Both the position numbers and the translations under genes were made by a program. The notes below the pieces were generated by a model, which was given only the letters and a program-made list of their open reading frames with translations, did not search any database and was not told the origin of the DNA. Shown one piece after another: positions 26,450-35,592 of a DNA stretch of 64,000 bases (positions are counted from its first letter, which is position 1; every line of letters begins with the position of its first letter). Source of the stretch: UBA6109 sp964506465 (GTDB lineage Bacteria > Desulfobacterota > Syntrophia > Syntrophales > UBA6109); NCBI GenBank assembly GCA_964506465.1, contig CAZDLM010000008.1:15343-79342 (forward strand). The letters are read 5' to 3'.

Positions 26450-27592
26450 TTACGCAACGACGGCATCGCCGATGTTGCGACGCAGAGTGTTATTGGATCC
26501 GGCTGCGGCGATCATGTCCAACGCTGACTTCAGGCGCGGAATCAAGCCGAACTCGGGAGCGGTCCCGTATCCCCCCAGGATCTCGATGGCCTGCAGCGTA
26601 TTGTGCATCGCCGTTTCTGAAGCGTAGAGTTTGGCCATGGCCGTCTCCTTGTTCAACTCCGCAGACTTCTTCCCCTGATCCTGCAGCCAACTGACGTTGT
26701 AGCAGAGAAATTTCGCGCACTCGATCCGCGTCGCCATATCGCCCAGCATGAACTTGATGGACTGCAGGTCATGCAGCGGTTTCCCGTAGATCATCCTCTC
26801 CTTGCTGTACTTGAGGGCGATATGGAAAGACGCCTCTGCAATGCCCAGGCAGACGCCCGCACCGCCGGTCCGTCCCGCCCCTCCAATCGTGGACAGCGCA
26901 ACCCCGATTCCCTTGCCTTCCTGACCGACTAGGTAATCCTTGGAAACGCGGCAGTTCGTGATCACCAGATCCCCCGTCGGTGAATTTCGCGACGTGCAGC
27001 TGATCAGCTTCTCCCGATGGCCCGTCTGCACACCCGGCATCCCTTTCTCCACAAGAAAAGTGCTGTAGCCCTTCTCACCCCTGACCAGTATCCCGAAGAC
27101 ATCCGAAACCGTTGATCTTGAAATCATCACCTTCCGGCAATTGATAATGTAATCGTTCCCGTCCTTAGCGACCTCAACCGGCCATGCGCCGAAATCCGAA
27201 CCACTTGTGGCTTCCGTCGTCGCAATGGATCCCTGAATTTCCCCCCGGCACAGCGCAGGCAAGTATTTCTGCTTCTGTTCCTCCGTGCCCGCATTTGTCA
27301 GCAGATGAGAGACAAGACTCCAGCCTCGTAAATTCGCCCCTACCCCGGCATACACCTTCGAAAGTTCCTCGATCGTGATCATGCGCGCCAGGTATCCCAT
27401 CTCGCTGCCCCCATATTTCTTGGGAACCAGGAGACCGAGCAAACCCAGCTTGCCGCATTGCTTCAGCGTCTCATAGGGGAATTCATCGCCATCCTTTGAA
27501 TAGCTTTCCACTTTTGGGGCAACTTCCTTTTCGGCATACTCCCGAACCATGTTTCTCAACATCTCATGGGCGCGACTGAAGGCAAAATCCAT
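26450..27592 (-). CDS. Acyl-CoA dehydrogenase-like protein lacking the catalytic Glu
   Basis: A 380-residue acyl-CoA dehydrogenase fold (TTEATSGSDFGAW, MISRSTVSDVFG, ILGGYGTAPEFG). The C-terminal block that should read E-G-T-N reads AAAGSNNTLRR, so the catalytic base is replaced by Ala364. The alternative base position of isovaleryl-CoA dehydrogenases (helix G, here GGAGRTGGAG) has no Glu either. It may be a non-catalytic partner subunit, use another residue, or act on an unusual substrate. It is the first gene after the sigma-54 motif; AGGAG lies seven bases before the ATG at 27592. The frame is open farther upstream but that sequence is not family-like. Confidence 0.85.
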   Translation of the reverse strand: MDFAFSRAHEMLRNMVREYAEKEVAPKVESYSKDGDEFPYETLKQCGKLGLLGLLVPKKYGGSEMGYLARMITIEELSKVYAGVGANLRGWSLVSHLLTNAGTEEQKQKYLPALCRGEIQGSIATTEATSGSDFGAWPVEVAKDGNDYIINCRKVMISRSTVSDVFGILVRGEKGYSTFLVEKGMPGVQTGHREKLISCTSRNSPTGDLVITNCRVSKDYLVGQEGKGIGVALSTIGGAGRTGGAGVCLGIAEASFHIALKYSKERMIYGKPLHDLQSIKFMLGDMATRIECAKFLCYNVSWLQDQGKKSAELNKETAMAKLYASETAMHNTLQAIEILGGYGTAPEFGLIPRLKSALDMIAAAGSNNTLRRNIGDAVVA

Positions 27593-27631
27593 AAGCAATC
27601 TCCTGATGTTGTATTTGTAGCCGCAAAGGAA

Positions 27632-27647
27632 AGCAATTATCATTCCA
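27632..27647 (-). promoter_or_regulatory. Sigma-54 (-24/-12) promoter of the abfD/etf operon
   Basis: On the minus strand the sequence TGGAATGATAATTGCT matches the consensus TGGCAYRNNNNTTGCW at every fixed position but one (A for C). The -12 element ends 40 bp before the ATG at 27592, leaving a leader of about 28 nt. A sigma-54 activator gene lies divergently at 28258. The second such site, at 43482-43497, differs from consensus at the same position. Confidence 0.72.
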
Positions 27648-28257
27648 CCATCTGCAAACCACCCGGAGGCATTCCCGCAGGGACAGCAACTCTGCCATGC
27701 CGGTCCTGCGTGGCCTCGCGGAGGTTGCAGCACCAGTCGTTGGACGGGGATTTCTCCAGCCAAGTAATCCAAGCAAGACTCTGCTATTACAGCGAAATGG
27801 AGTCTCGTGAGCAGCCATCCCGCGTGGATCGATGACCCGTTGAAATTTTGGATTCGCTTCCGGCAGCTCTGCGGGTTCACTCGGATGTAAATGAACGGCT
27901 GCAGCCGTGCCCTCTATTTCTTGTTGACGACCGTCCATGATCATGTATATATATTAGACAAGTGAAATGGTGCTGTATATTTATGATAACAGCCAATCAA
28001 ATTCCCGTCCTTTTTCCTGATGGCGTATCCGGTGCACTAACCTGGATAATGTCCGAATATCATAATTCTTATTTTCGTGTTCCGATCGCAATGTCCATCC
28101 CATCTTTCATCACCACAGGCAAAAGAGCGAGGCAGTGCCTGAATCTGCAAACGCACTCTGCGCCAACAGCCGCATCAGCGATGATCGGCAAATCCTTCTT
28201 TCCAAGTCGTGAGTGGAGTTAAGGGACATGCATGATTAGACGTCCGGAAGGGAATCT
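27648..28257. other. Divergent control region between operon and sigma-54 activator
   Basis: About 610 bp with no supported gene. It should hold upstream activator sites for the promoter at 27632-27647. An AT-rich tract around 27943-27958 (ATGTATATATAT) resembles one at 43809-43830 near the second sigma-54 promoter and could be a bending site. A short plus-strand frame at 27962-28222 has no ribosome site or family features. An AGGGA ribosome site lies just before the activator start. Confidence 0.5.
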
Positions 28258-29274
28258 ATGGCAAAATCGAACCCCGATAAGAAAGCGTCCACCGCAAAGC
28301 AGGTCTCCCCGCATTTCGCTCAACTGATCGGGAATGATCCAAGTTTCAAAAGAGCGATCGTAATCGCTCAGCGTGTCGCCGGGTCGGATTTGCCTGTCCT
28401 GATCTTTGGTGAAAGCGGAACGGGCAAAGAAATCCTGGTTAGGTCGATCCATCAGGCCAGTGAGCGCTGTAAGCAGTCTCTTGTGGACGTCAACTGCGCC
28501 GCGATACCGGATTCTCTCATCGAGAGTGAACTCTTCGGATACGAGAAGGGTGCGTTTACAGGTGCGAGAGCTGAGGGGCGCCAGGGATATTTCGATGAGG
28601 CCGACAAAGGGACGATCTTTTTGGATGAGATCGGGGATGCGTCTCTTCAGACGCAGGCGAAACTTCTTCGCGTCCTGGAAGACGGGTCTTTCAAGAGAGT
28701 CGGTGGGAACCGCAACATCAAAGTGGATGTTCGTCTTATTTCGGCCACAAATAAGGATTTGGGAAAGCTCATTGCGGGACGCACTTTCCGCGATGACCTT
28801 TTTTATCGGCTGAATACTTTTGCAATTCATCTGCCCCCGTTAAGAGAAAGACAGGGGGATATCCCCTTGTTGGTCGATTATTTTCTGGGTGAATTCGGCA
28901 AGAGAAAGAAGATTCCGATGAAGATGTCACCGGAAGCACAAGATATCCTTGAGAAATATCATTGGCCGGGCAATGTGCGGGAGCTGAAAGGCGTGATGAA
29001 CTATGCAATGGAAATGGCCACGGATTCCGTGATCTATCCTGATTCGCTCCCCAATTTCCTTTTGATCCATCAAAAAGAGAATCATGGGGAATTCAATAGC
29101 GCCCCGCGTTTGATCAACGAAAGCGACAACCTGGCCGATGTCGTTCAAGGGGTCGAAAAAGAATTGATCAGGCGGGTGCTGGCCAAATCGGCTAATCGGA
29201 CCGACGCGATCCGCGCGCTTGGGATCAGTAGAAGAACCTTCTATATGAAGCTCAAACAATATGGGCTTGAATAG
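28258..29274 (+). CDS. Sigma-54-dependent activator without sensor domain
   Basis: A 338-residue bacterial enhancer-binding protein. It has only the AAA+ domain and a Fis-type DNA-binding domain: Walker A GESGTGKE (51-58), sigma-54 contact loop GAFTGA (98-103), Walker B GTIFLDEIGD (118-127), arginine finger region FRDDLFYRL, and helix-turn-helix RTDAIRALGISRRTFYMKL at the end. No PAS, GAF or receiver domain precedes the AAA+ part, as in PspF-type activators whose activity is set by a partner protein or by expression. It is divergent from the operon with the promoter at 27632-27647 and close to a second sigma-54 site, which makes it the obvious candidate activator of both. Which signal it senses is unknown. 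Confidence 0.93.
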   Translation: MAKSNPDKKASTAKQVSPHFAQLIGNDPSFKRAIVIAQRVAGSDLPVLIFGESGTGKEILVRSIHQASERCKQSLVDVNCAAIPDSLIESELFGYEKGAFTGARAEGRQGYFDEADKGTIFLDEIGDASLQTQAKLLRVLEDGSFKRVGGNRNIKVDVRLISATNKDLGKLIAGRTFRDDLFYRLNTFAIHLPPLRERQGDIPLLVDYFLGEFGKRKKIPMKMSPEAQDILEKYHWPGNVRELKGVMNYAMEMATDSVIYPDSLPNFLLIHQKENHGEFNSAPRLINESDNLADVVQGVEKELIRRVLAKSANRTDAIRALGISRRTFYMKLKQYGLE

Positions 29275-29424
29275 GAGTCTGCGGGCCTATCTAATCTGCC
29301 GTCACGGACCCTCACTCTCCGATGATAGGACGGCAGATGGAAATGGTGCGATCGCTGACCATCCCGTGGGGAGCGAAAGGGATGGGGGGAGCGGCGAAAC
29401 GACGCCGGTTGGCGCAATTCCATC

Positions 29425-30390
29425 TCAGGCAAGTGACGTGCGGGCTGCAGGCAACGCAAATTTCGACGAACTCGGTCTCGCGCGCAAGATATGCCCCGGC
29501 AGCGGTTTGCCGACAATACGTTCGGCAAATTCAACGGCCTCTAAGAGGCGATCCATGTCGATGCCCGTCCTGATCCCCATTTCTTCGAACGCCTGCACAA
29601 GGTCTTCGGTGGGCAGATTCCAATTTCCGATATCCTGATCGATGGATCCAAAGGGAGTTCCGCTCAATCCACCGAGGGCTGTGTCAAAAATGCGAATCCC
29701 GGCCTCATAGGCGGCGATACAATTGGCCATGCCCAATCCCCTGTTATTGTGAAAATGCGCCGCCAAAGAGGTCTTCAGTTTCAAGGAGAAGGCCTCACGA
29801 AAAAAATCCTTGACACTTTTCGGATTTGCCATACCGGCGGAATCTACAATGGATATTTCTTTCGCGCCCATGAATGACAATTTTTGAATGATTCCTATGA
29901 CGTCGTCATACAAGACTCTGCCTGTATATGGACACCCGAACGCCGTCAGGATATAGGCGCGGATCTCTTTCCCAGCCTGCGTCGCCACTTCAATGATTGC
30001 AGGAAGCGTCTTATTCAACGTATCTCTCATGCACCGTCCCAAGGACAGTTTGTTGTATTCATCGCTCGCGGCCACAAGGGTCAAGACTTGATCAACCCCG
30101 GCGACAACTGCGCGACGGCAGCCGATCTCATTGGGAGCCAGTCCAATATACACGACGCCCGACGCCTTGCTGATTTCCTGCATCACTCTTTCGGCATCGG
30201 CATGCTTGGGAATCAATCTTGGATGAGTGAATGCCACGCAATCGATATGTTTCAGGCCAGCTTCGGCCAGACGGTTTATGAATGCCACCTTGTCTGATAT
30301 GGAACAAGCGCCCGCTGTCACGATGCCATCGCGTGCCGCTGTGTCGACAAATGTTACGTTTGTTTCGGACTGAACCGATTTTCCTGCCAT
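29425..30390 (-). CDS. HMG-CoA lyase-like (HMGL) aldolase
   Basis: A 321-residue TIM-barrel lyase of the DRE-TIM/HMGL family. TAARDGIV holds the catalytic Arg-Asp pair, and metal-binding histidines are in AAHFHNNRGLG. The C-terminal loop that carries the catalytic cysteine of HMG-CoA lyase (GGCP) reads ALGGLSGTPFGS here, so that cysteine is absent. It may cleave a different 3-hydroxy-3-substituted acyl-CoA or act as a synthase. Three start codons are possible (TTG 30405, ATG 30399, ATG 30390); none has a strong ribosome site, and 30390 is the most conservative choice. It is convergent with the sigma-54 activator gene. Confidence 0.78.
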   Translation of the reverse strand: MAGKSVQSETNVTFVDTAARDGIVTAGACSISDKVAFINRLAEAGLKHIDCVAFTHPRLIPKHADAERVMQEISKASGVVYIGLAPNEIGCRRAVVAGVDQVLTLVAASDEYNKLSLGRCMRDTLNKTLPAIIEVATQAGKEIRAYILTAFGCPYTGRVLYDDVIGIIQKLSFMGAKEISIVDSAGMANPKSVKDFFREAFSLKLKTSLAAHFHNNRGLGMANCIAAYEAGIRIFDTALGGLSGTPFGSIDQDIGNWNLPTEDLVQAFEEMGIRTGIDMDRLLEAVEFAERIVGKPLPGHILRARPSSSKFALPAARTSLA

Positions 30391-30528
30391 TGGAGCCATC
30401 CGCAACTGGACTATTGAATTTTTTTACATAGCAGAGTTTACGGGCCGCCGCAATGCCAGCCATGGGGGCGCTTCACGAATTCAAGCACAACTCATGCCGA
30501 CCGCCGGTAGACGCTCCACGTTCCCGGC

Positions 30529-30555
30529 CGACGCCGTTTTCATGAAACGGCGTCG
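30529..30555. terminator. Strong hairpin, probable terminator
   Basis: CGACGCCGTTT pairs perfectly with AAACGGCGTCG across a 5-base loop, followed by CTTTTAG on the plus strand. It lies 21 bp past the stop of the flavoenzyme gene on the minus strand, before the HMGL-like gene. The T-tract favours the plus strand, so on the minus strand termination may be partial. Confidence 0.55.
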
Positions 30556-30575
30556 CTTTTAGCGCTATCAACGGT

Positions 30576-32495
30576 TTACGGCGCGCACAGGGTCAATCCC
30601 GCTTGGCCCCCCTCCCGCATGGCATGGAGAATCTTCCGCGGTTCACTGCAGTCGCCGATCGCGATGTAATCGATGCGATGCAGGGCCAATTCATCCGCGA
30701 GGGCCGTCGACGACCGATATCCGGCAGCCAGAACAACCGCGTCCGCACGAAGAGATCTCTCACCTTCTTTGTCAGAAAATACAACGTCGGGGCCGGCGAT
30801 TTCTCTCACCGTGGCATTGGTAAGGATTCGTATCTTCAGAGACTCGATCTGCTGCAGCATAACCCGCCGCACGCCGTATGGAACCCCTGCGAGAAGACGC
30901 AACATCTCCAATACCGTTACATTGTGGCCCTGTTCCGCCAGCAACATGGCTACTTCACACCCTGTCGCGCTCCCGCCCACAACCACAACATTGCCTTGGG
31001 CGGAAGCTTTCCCCGTCAGCAGCGATTCAGCCATGACGACGCGATCCTGGGACAGTCCCTTGATGGGCGGAATGTTGGGAATGGCTCCGGTCGCGAGGAT
31101 GACGACGTCGGGCCTTTCCGCCATGATGTTCTCTGCGGTAGCTTTTGCCCCCATGCGTATATCCGCGCCGCTGGCCGCCACTTCACTGCTCAAGGAAAGC
31201 AGAAGGCTTGAGATGTCCTTTTTGAATTTGGGAATGGAGGCAACGTGCAACTTTCCTCCCAAGCGCGGTTCCTGCTCGAACAAGCACACCCTGTGGCCCC
31301 GTTCTCTGGCCGCGATGGCCGCGCTCATTCCCGCCGGGCCGCCTCCGACAATCAGCACTCGCTTTGAAGCAGATGTCGTCCGTCTTTGTGCGGCGACCGT
31401 TTCTTCCCGGCCGGCTTCCGGGTTGATTGAACATGCGATGGGTTCATAGCGAAAGATGTGTTCGATGCACTCGTTGCAGCCGATGCAGCGCCTTATCTTA
31501 TCCCCGCTTCCTGCTGCGGCCTTCTTCGGGAAGTCTGGATCGGCAATCATCCCTCGGCCTACAGACACAAAGTCGGCACATTCGTCTTCCAGAATCTTCT
31601 CAGCGATTTCCGGACTATTGATCCTGCCCACTGAGATGACTGGCAGTCTGACCGCCTTTTTTATCAGGGCTGCCAGATGAGCATGACAACCTTGCGGCAT
31701 GTGAGACGGCGGTATCACCCATTCAATGCTCCCGTAAGTTCCCGCACTCACGTGAAGGGCGTCAACGCCCGCTTCCTCCAGCAGGATCGCAAAGGAAACG
31801 GCATCCTCCCTGGAAATGCCGCCGGGCAGATGCTCGTCAGCCGTAAGACGATAGATGATCGGCAGTGACTGCCCCGTTGCGTCTCGAATTTCCCGAACAA
31901 TTTCGAGCGGAAAGCGCGCCCTGTTTCTCAGATTGCCGCCGTACTGGTCATGCCGCTGGTTTGCAAGCGGAGAAATGAACTGATTCAGCAGGTAACCATG
32001 CGCCCCGTGCAACTCGATCGCATCGAATCCCGCTCTTTTCGCCCGCGAAGCTGCTTCACGGTATTTCTGCTTCAGTCGTTTGATATCCGCGAGCGTAAGT
32101 TCCTTCGGCATTTCCCGCATCAAGGGACAGGGGATTGGAGAAGGCGCAACCGGGACGTATCCGGTGTGCTTATAGGACAATTGCCGCCCGGCATGCTGCA
32201 GTTGCAGCGCCGTCGGCACTCCAAAGGCGTGTATGGCCTCAACCAGCTTTGTCATGCCGGCCACATGGGATTCTTGATCGATGCGAGGCTCGTATTGTGA
32301 GATGGCCCCGGCGTCGATTCCGCAGTTTTCGATGATGATCAGACCGGGTTTCCCTTCGGCGCGGCGCCTGTAATATGCGATAAGGCGAGAAGAGATGTTC
32401 CCGTCCTTGTCCGCGAAAAAAGTGCCCATGGCGGGCATGATTATGCGGTTTTGAAGTGATAGTCGGCCGATGGATCCCGGTCGAAACAATTTCAT
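30576..32495 (-). CDS. NADH:flavin oxidoreductase, 2,4-dienoyl-CoA reductase-like
   Basis: A 639-residue three-domain flavoenzyme of the FadH/BaiCD type. Residues 1-330 form an old-yellow-enzyme barrel with FMN (HGAHGYLLNQFISP, catalytic region). A [4Fe-4S] motif RRCIGCNECI plus a later Cys follows, then FAD (GGGPAGMSAAIAARERGH) and NAD (VVVGGSATGCEVAMLL) domains. It would reduce a 2,4-dienoyl-CoA or another enoate double bond with NADH. The gene opens with two near ATGs; the second (32495) has the better distance from AGAGG. It lies between an MFS carrier and an HMGL-like gene. Confidence 0.88.
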   Translation of the reverse strand: MKLFRPGSIGRLSLQNRIIMPAMGTFFADKDGNISSRLIAYYRRRAEGKPGLIIIENCGIDAGAISQYEPRIDQESHVAGMTKLVEAIHAFGVPTALQLQHAGRQLSYKHTGYVPVAPSPIPCPLMREMPKELTLADIKRLKQKYREAASRAKRAGFDAIELHGAHGYLLNQFISPLANQRHDQYGGNLRNRARFPLEIVREIRDATGQSLPIIYRLTADEHLPGGISREDAVSFAILLEEAGVDALHVSAGTYGSIEWVIPPSHMPQGCHAHLAALIKKAVRLPVISVGRINSPEIAEKILEDECADFVSVGRGMIADPDFPKKAAAGSGDKIRRCIGCNECIEHIFRYEPIACSINPEAGREETVAAQRRTTSASKRVLIVGGGPAGMSAAIAARERGHRVCLFEQEPRLGGKLHVASIPKFKKDISSLLLSLSSEVAASGADIRMGAKATAENIMAERPDVVILATGAIPNIPPIKGLSQDRVVMAESLLTGKASAQGNVVVVGGSATGCEVAMLLAEQGHNVTVLEMLRLLAGVPYGVRRVMLQQIESLKIRILTNATVREIAGPDVVFSDKEGERSLRADAVVLAAGYRSSTALADELALHRIDYIAIGDCSEPRKILHAMREGGQAGLTLCAP

Positions 32496-32600
32496 TTTCA
32501 TCTTCCTCTGAAAAATTCGAACATTTCATCAAGCCCTGCCGGGATCATTTCGCGTTGTCCCTTTTTCGACCGGACAGCCGCAATTCCCGGAGCCGACGAA

Positions 32601-32639
32601 CCCTGTGGGAACCCCGACGGAGTCGGAGTTCCCACAGGG
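32601..32639. terminator. Long hairpin downstream of the MFS gene
   Basis: CCCTGTGGGAAC and its complement GTTCCCACAGGG enclose an inner CCGAC/GTCGG stem and a GGA loop, giving about 17 paired bases with one mismatch. It lies 40 bp past the MFS stop. No T-run follows, so it may stabilise or process mRNA ends rather than terminate alone. Confidence 0.5.
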
Positions 32640-32679
32640 GGAATACTGGCTCGAAGCGCCGTTCTCGGGCGCGGCGGCA

Positions 32680-33993
32680 TCAGTCCTTGAGACCCTCACC
32701 CTTCGTTTCCTTCATGAAGAAGGTGGCGATGGAAATGAAGGTGAAGAAAACAGAAAGGACCGTCAGGGCCGTTCTCAGGCTGTAGGCTTGAGCGAACGTT
32801 CCAAGAATAAACGGAGAGACCGCCGCAAAAATACGGCCCGTCCCATAGGCGAACGAAAGCCCCGTTCCGCGAACCTTCGTCCTGAACTGCTCGGCCATGA
32901 AGGCGCCCAGCGGTCCCCAGTATCCGAAGGTGAAGAATCCCGTGAAGGCGGCCATCGTATAAGCCACGGCAGGTGTTGAGGCCGTCATCCAAAGCAATAC
33001 GGCCGCTCCTGATCCGAATCCGCCGAAATAGACACTCCACTTCCGCCCGAATCTGTCGGCTATATAGGCACAGGCCACGTACCCCAACATGCCGCCGCCA
33101 TTCAACACGACAAGGTACAGTACGGTTTTGTGAACCGTCATCTTCAGTTCATTGTTCAGAAACGCCGGAAGCCAGGAATACAGGCCCCAGTAGGCGATCG
33201 AGTGGGATATCATGACCAGCGCACAGAGAACGGTGGCTTTCACGTTTGCCGGTTCAAAGAGAACGGACCATCCGATTTTTTCCTGAGCGGGGGCGGAAGC
33301 GGCGACGGGCGCATTCTTAGCCTTCGCTTCCTGCTGTCTCAACCAGACCGGCGACTCCTTCGCGTAGATCGCAATCCAGAGCGCACCCGCCACGGTGATC
33401 ACCGCGGACAGGAACAGGACTTTCCACCCGTAGGTGGGGACAAGCCACCACTGCACGCCAAGCGCGCCGAAGAAACCGAACGGCCATCCCCAGCCGACGA
33501 TCGAGTTCGCCATGGCCCGCTGGTTCGTCGGGAACGACTCGGAAACCAACGCGGCCCCAATGGCCCATTCGCCGCCGAGCGCGAACCCCGTCACGACCCT
33601 GAGGACCATCAACTGGAACCAACTGGATACGAACGCGCACAACATGGTAAGTACGCCAAAGGTCCCCAGGCAGAGGACCAGCGTCTTTTTCCTGCCCCAC
33701 TTGTCGGAAACGATGCCCCACGAATAGGCGCCGACCGCCGCGCCGCCCAGGGTTGCAGTGGAAAGCAGTCCGGCTTCCGCCAGCGTCATATTCCAGGCCT
33801 TCATCAGGAGCGGAATGGCCAGCGCGAGCACCACGAGGTCCCAGCTTTCAAACACCCATCCCAACCAACCGCTGAATACATTAAGAAATCTGGCCTTACT
33901 CTTGTGAAAAACGGCTACCTTATCCTCCTCAATGACAACTTTGCCGACGTTTTCAACGGCTTTCCCGGCGTCCAATGCATCTGCTTTCTCCAT
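32680..33993 (-). CDS. MFS transporter, carboxylate/aromatic acid type
   Basis: A 437-residue major facilitator with twelve predicted helices. The A-loop signature DKWGRKKT (after helix 2) and ADRFGRKW (after helix 8) are present, and GFALGGEWAIGAALVSE in helix 4 resembles the acid:proton symporter and SHS subgroups. A hydrophilic N-terminal tail of about 30 residues precedes helix 1. It probably imports an organic acid feeding the adjacent acyl-CoA genes. GGAGG is well placed before the ATG. Confidence 0.87.
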   Translation of the reverse strand: MEKADALDAGKAVENVGKVVIEEDKVAVFHKSKARFLNVFSGWLGWVFESWDLVVLALAIPLLMKAWNMTLAEAGLLSTATLGGAAVGAYSWGIVSDKWGRKKTLVLCLGTFGVLTMLCAFVSSWFQLMVLRVVTGFALGGEWAIGAALVSESFPTNQRAMANSIVGWGWPFGFFGALGVQWWLVPTYGWKVLFLSAVITVAGALWIAIYAKESPVWLRQQEAKAKNAPVAASAPAQEKIGWSVLFEPANVKATVLCALVMISHSIAYWGLYSWLPAFLNNELKMTVHKTVLYLVVLNGGGMLGYVACAYIADRFGRKWSVYFGGFGSGAAVLLWMTASTPAVAYTMAAFTGFFTFGYWGPLGAFMAEQFRTKVRGTGLSFAYGTGRIFAAVSPFILGTFAQAYSLRTALTVLSVFFTFISIATFFMKETKGEGLKD

Positions 33994-34080
33994 TATCTGC
34001 CTCCCCCCTCCAATTTTATTTCTTCCACAAATGAAGTTTTCATTTCACGCGTCAGTCAGGATTCCCCCTGGGAAAAGACC

Positions 34081-34539
34081 TCACAGCCTGCAGCTCTCCG
34101 GCCGAACGATCAAAACGGGAACCTTGGAGGAATGGAGGACGCGGTCGGACACACTGCCCATCTGCCACTTGGTGACACCCGTCCTTCCGTGTGTGGCCAT
34201 GATGATCAGATCGGCGCCAATTTTCGTAGCCATGTCGCTGATGACATCGGCGGGCCTTCCCTCCATGATCTCCACCGCCACCTTGGAGACGCCTCTCTTC
34301 CCCAGCAATGCTTTTGCATTGGCAAGATAGTCTTTGGTCTCCTGGATGTCCGCCTTCTGAGCCGCGTCAAAGGCCTTGGCGCTGGCGGGATTCTCCTTGA
34401 ACCAGCCGCGCGTTATGTCCATGATACCCAGAAGGACCACCTCCCCGATGTTGCCCGATCGGGCGTTCGTGACAACGTGGTCAAAAACACACTCCGCAAG
34501 CTGTGAACCGTCCAATGGGACTAGAACTTTTTTGTACAC
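34081..34539 (-). CDS. Universal stress protein, UspA family
   Basis: A 152-residue UspA protein starting YKKVLVPLDGS and ending THGRTGVTKWQMGSVSDRV, which matches the nucleotide motif except that the first glycine is alanine. The best start is a GTG at 34539 with AAGGGGG eight bases upstream; a longer frame to 34644 carries no family sequence. Its place inside an acyl-CoA gene set suggests coordinated expression with the catabolic genes, but a direct role is unknown. Confidence 0.87.
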   Translation of the reverse strand: MYKKVLVPLDGSQLAECVFDHVVTNARSGNIGEVVLLGIMDITRGWFKENPASAKAFDAAQKADIQETKDYLANAKALLGKRGVSKVAVEIMEGRPADVISDMATKIGADLIIMATHGRTGVTKWQMGSVSDRVLHSSKVPVLIVRPESCRL

Positions 34540-34743
34540 GACCGGCACCCCCTTTTTTTCAGAGTTTGTGAATATTGAGGCAATCCTCTTGCCCCGATCT
34601 CGGTTTAAGAAGACTTCAGTCCTCCCCAGCTTCGGTGGAACCATTCATGGCGGAAGGCGCAGAGGCAAAGCTTCTATCCCCTCCACCCTGCTCCCAAGCA
34701 GCTGCCCAAATCGGCTTCGCTCGTCCCTGCCTTCCTCACGGCC

Positions 34744-35592
34744 TCAATACTCGTAGAAGCCTTTCCCGGACTTCTTGCCGAAACGACCCGCCTTGAACAT
34801 GTGCGTCAGCAGTGTCGGCGGGGCGAATTTCGGATCTTTCGTCTGCGTATACATGGCCTCATGGGTCATGTGATGGACGTCCAGGCCGTCGAAATCGATC
34901 AATTCAAGCGGACCCATGGGATGTCCCAGGCCAAGTTTTGCCGCCGTATCAATCTCGTCGCGGGTTGCCCATCCGTGATCCAATACGTCAATGGAGCGAT
35001 TGATATAAGGAATGAGCAGGTGATTAACCAGAAAGCCGGGAAAATCCTTGACCCTTACCGTCTGTTTGCCGATGGCATGGCAGAAGGCCGTGGCATCCTG
35101 AACGGTCTGTTCCTCCGTCTGCAGTGCCGTGATCACTTCCACCAGCCTCATCAGCGGCACGGGATTAAAGAAGTGCAAACCGATCACCTTCCCCGGCCGT
35201 GCCGTGGCCGCGGCAATCTCCGTAACCGACAGGCAGGAGGTGTTCGTGGCCAGAATGCATTCGGGCTTAACGATTTTGTCCAATTCGCCATGCGTCTTCT
35301 TCTTGAGCTCAAGCTGCTCAAAGACCGCCTCGACGACGATGTCGCAATCGGACAGGTCCGCCATATTGGTCGTTCCGTGAATTCGCGACAGGACTTCCCG
35401 CATCTGTGCTTCCGTAACTTTGCCGCGGGCCACGCCTTTCTTCAGAAAGGATTCGATACGACCTATGCCCTGTTTGACAAACTGCTCGCTGATGTCGAGA
35501 AGATAAACCTGAAAACCGGCAGCAGCACTGACTTGGGCAATCCCCGCTCCCATTGTCCCGCCGCCGACGACGCCCGCAATCTTCATCATCAT
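34744..35592 (-). CDS. 3-hydroxybutyryl-CoA dehydrogenase
   Basis: A 280-282-residue NAD-dependent dehydrogenase: GVVGGGTMGAGIAQ, ATNTSCLSVTE, LHFFNPVPLM with the catalytic His, and LGLGHPMGPLELIDFDGLD. Three consecutive ATGs (35592, 35589, 35586) follow AGGAGG; the first overlaps the TGA of the upstream dehydrogenase gene, so translation is probably coupled. Likely reaction: 3-hydroxybutyryl-CoA to acetoacetyl-CoA. Confidence 0.93.
   Translation of the reverse strand: MMMKIAGVVGGGTMGAGIAQVSAAAGFQVYLLDISEQFVKQGIGRIESFLKKGVARGKVTEAQMREVLSRIHGTTNMADLSDCDIVVEAVFEQLELKKKTHGELDKIVKPECILATNTSCLSVTEIAAATARPGKVIGLHFFNPVPLMRLVEVITALQTEEQTVQDATAFCHAIGKQTVRVKDFPGFLVNHLLIPYINRSIDVLDHGWATRDEIDTAAKLGLGHPMGPLELIDFDGLDVHHMTHEAMYTQTKDPKFAPPTLLTHMFKAGRFGKKSGKGFYEY

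Noticed and set aside
27962..28222. An 86-codon plus-strand frame upstream of the sigma-54 activator as its missing sensor domain
   Set aside because: No PAS, GAF or receiver features, no ribosome site, and a stop plus frame change separate it from the activator.
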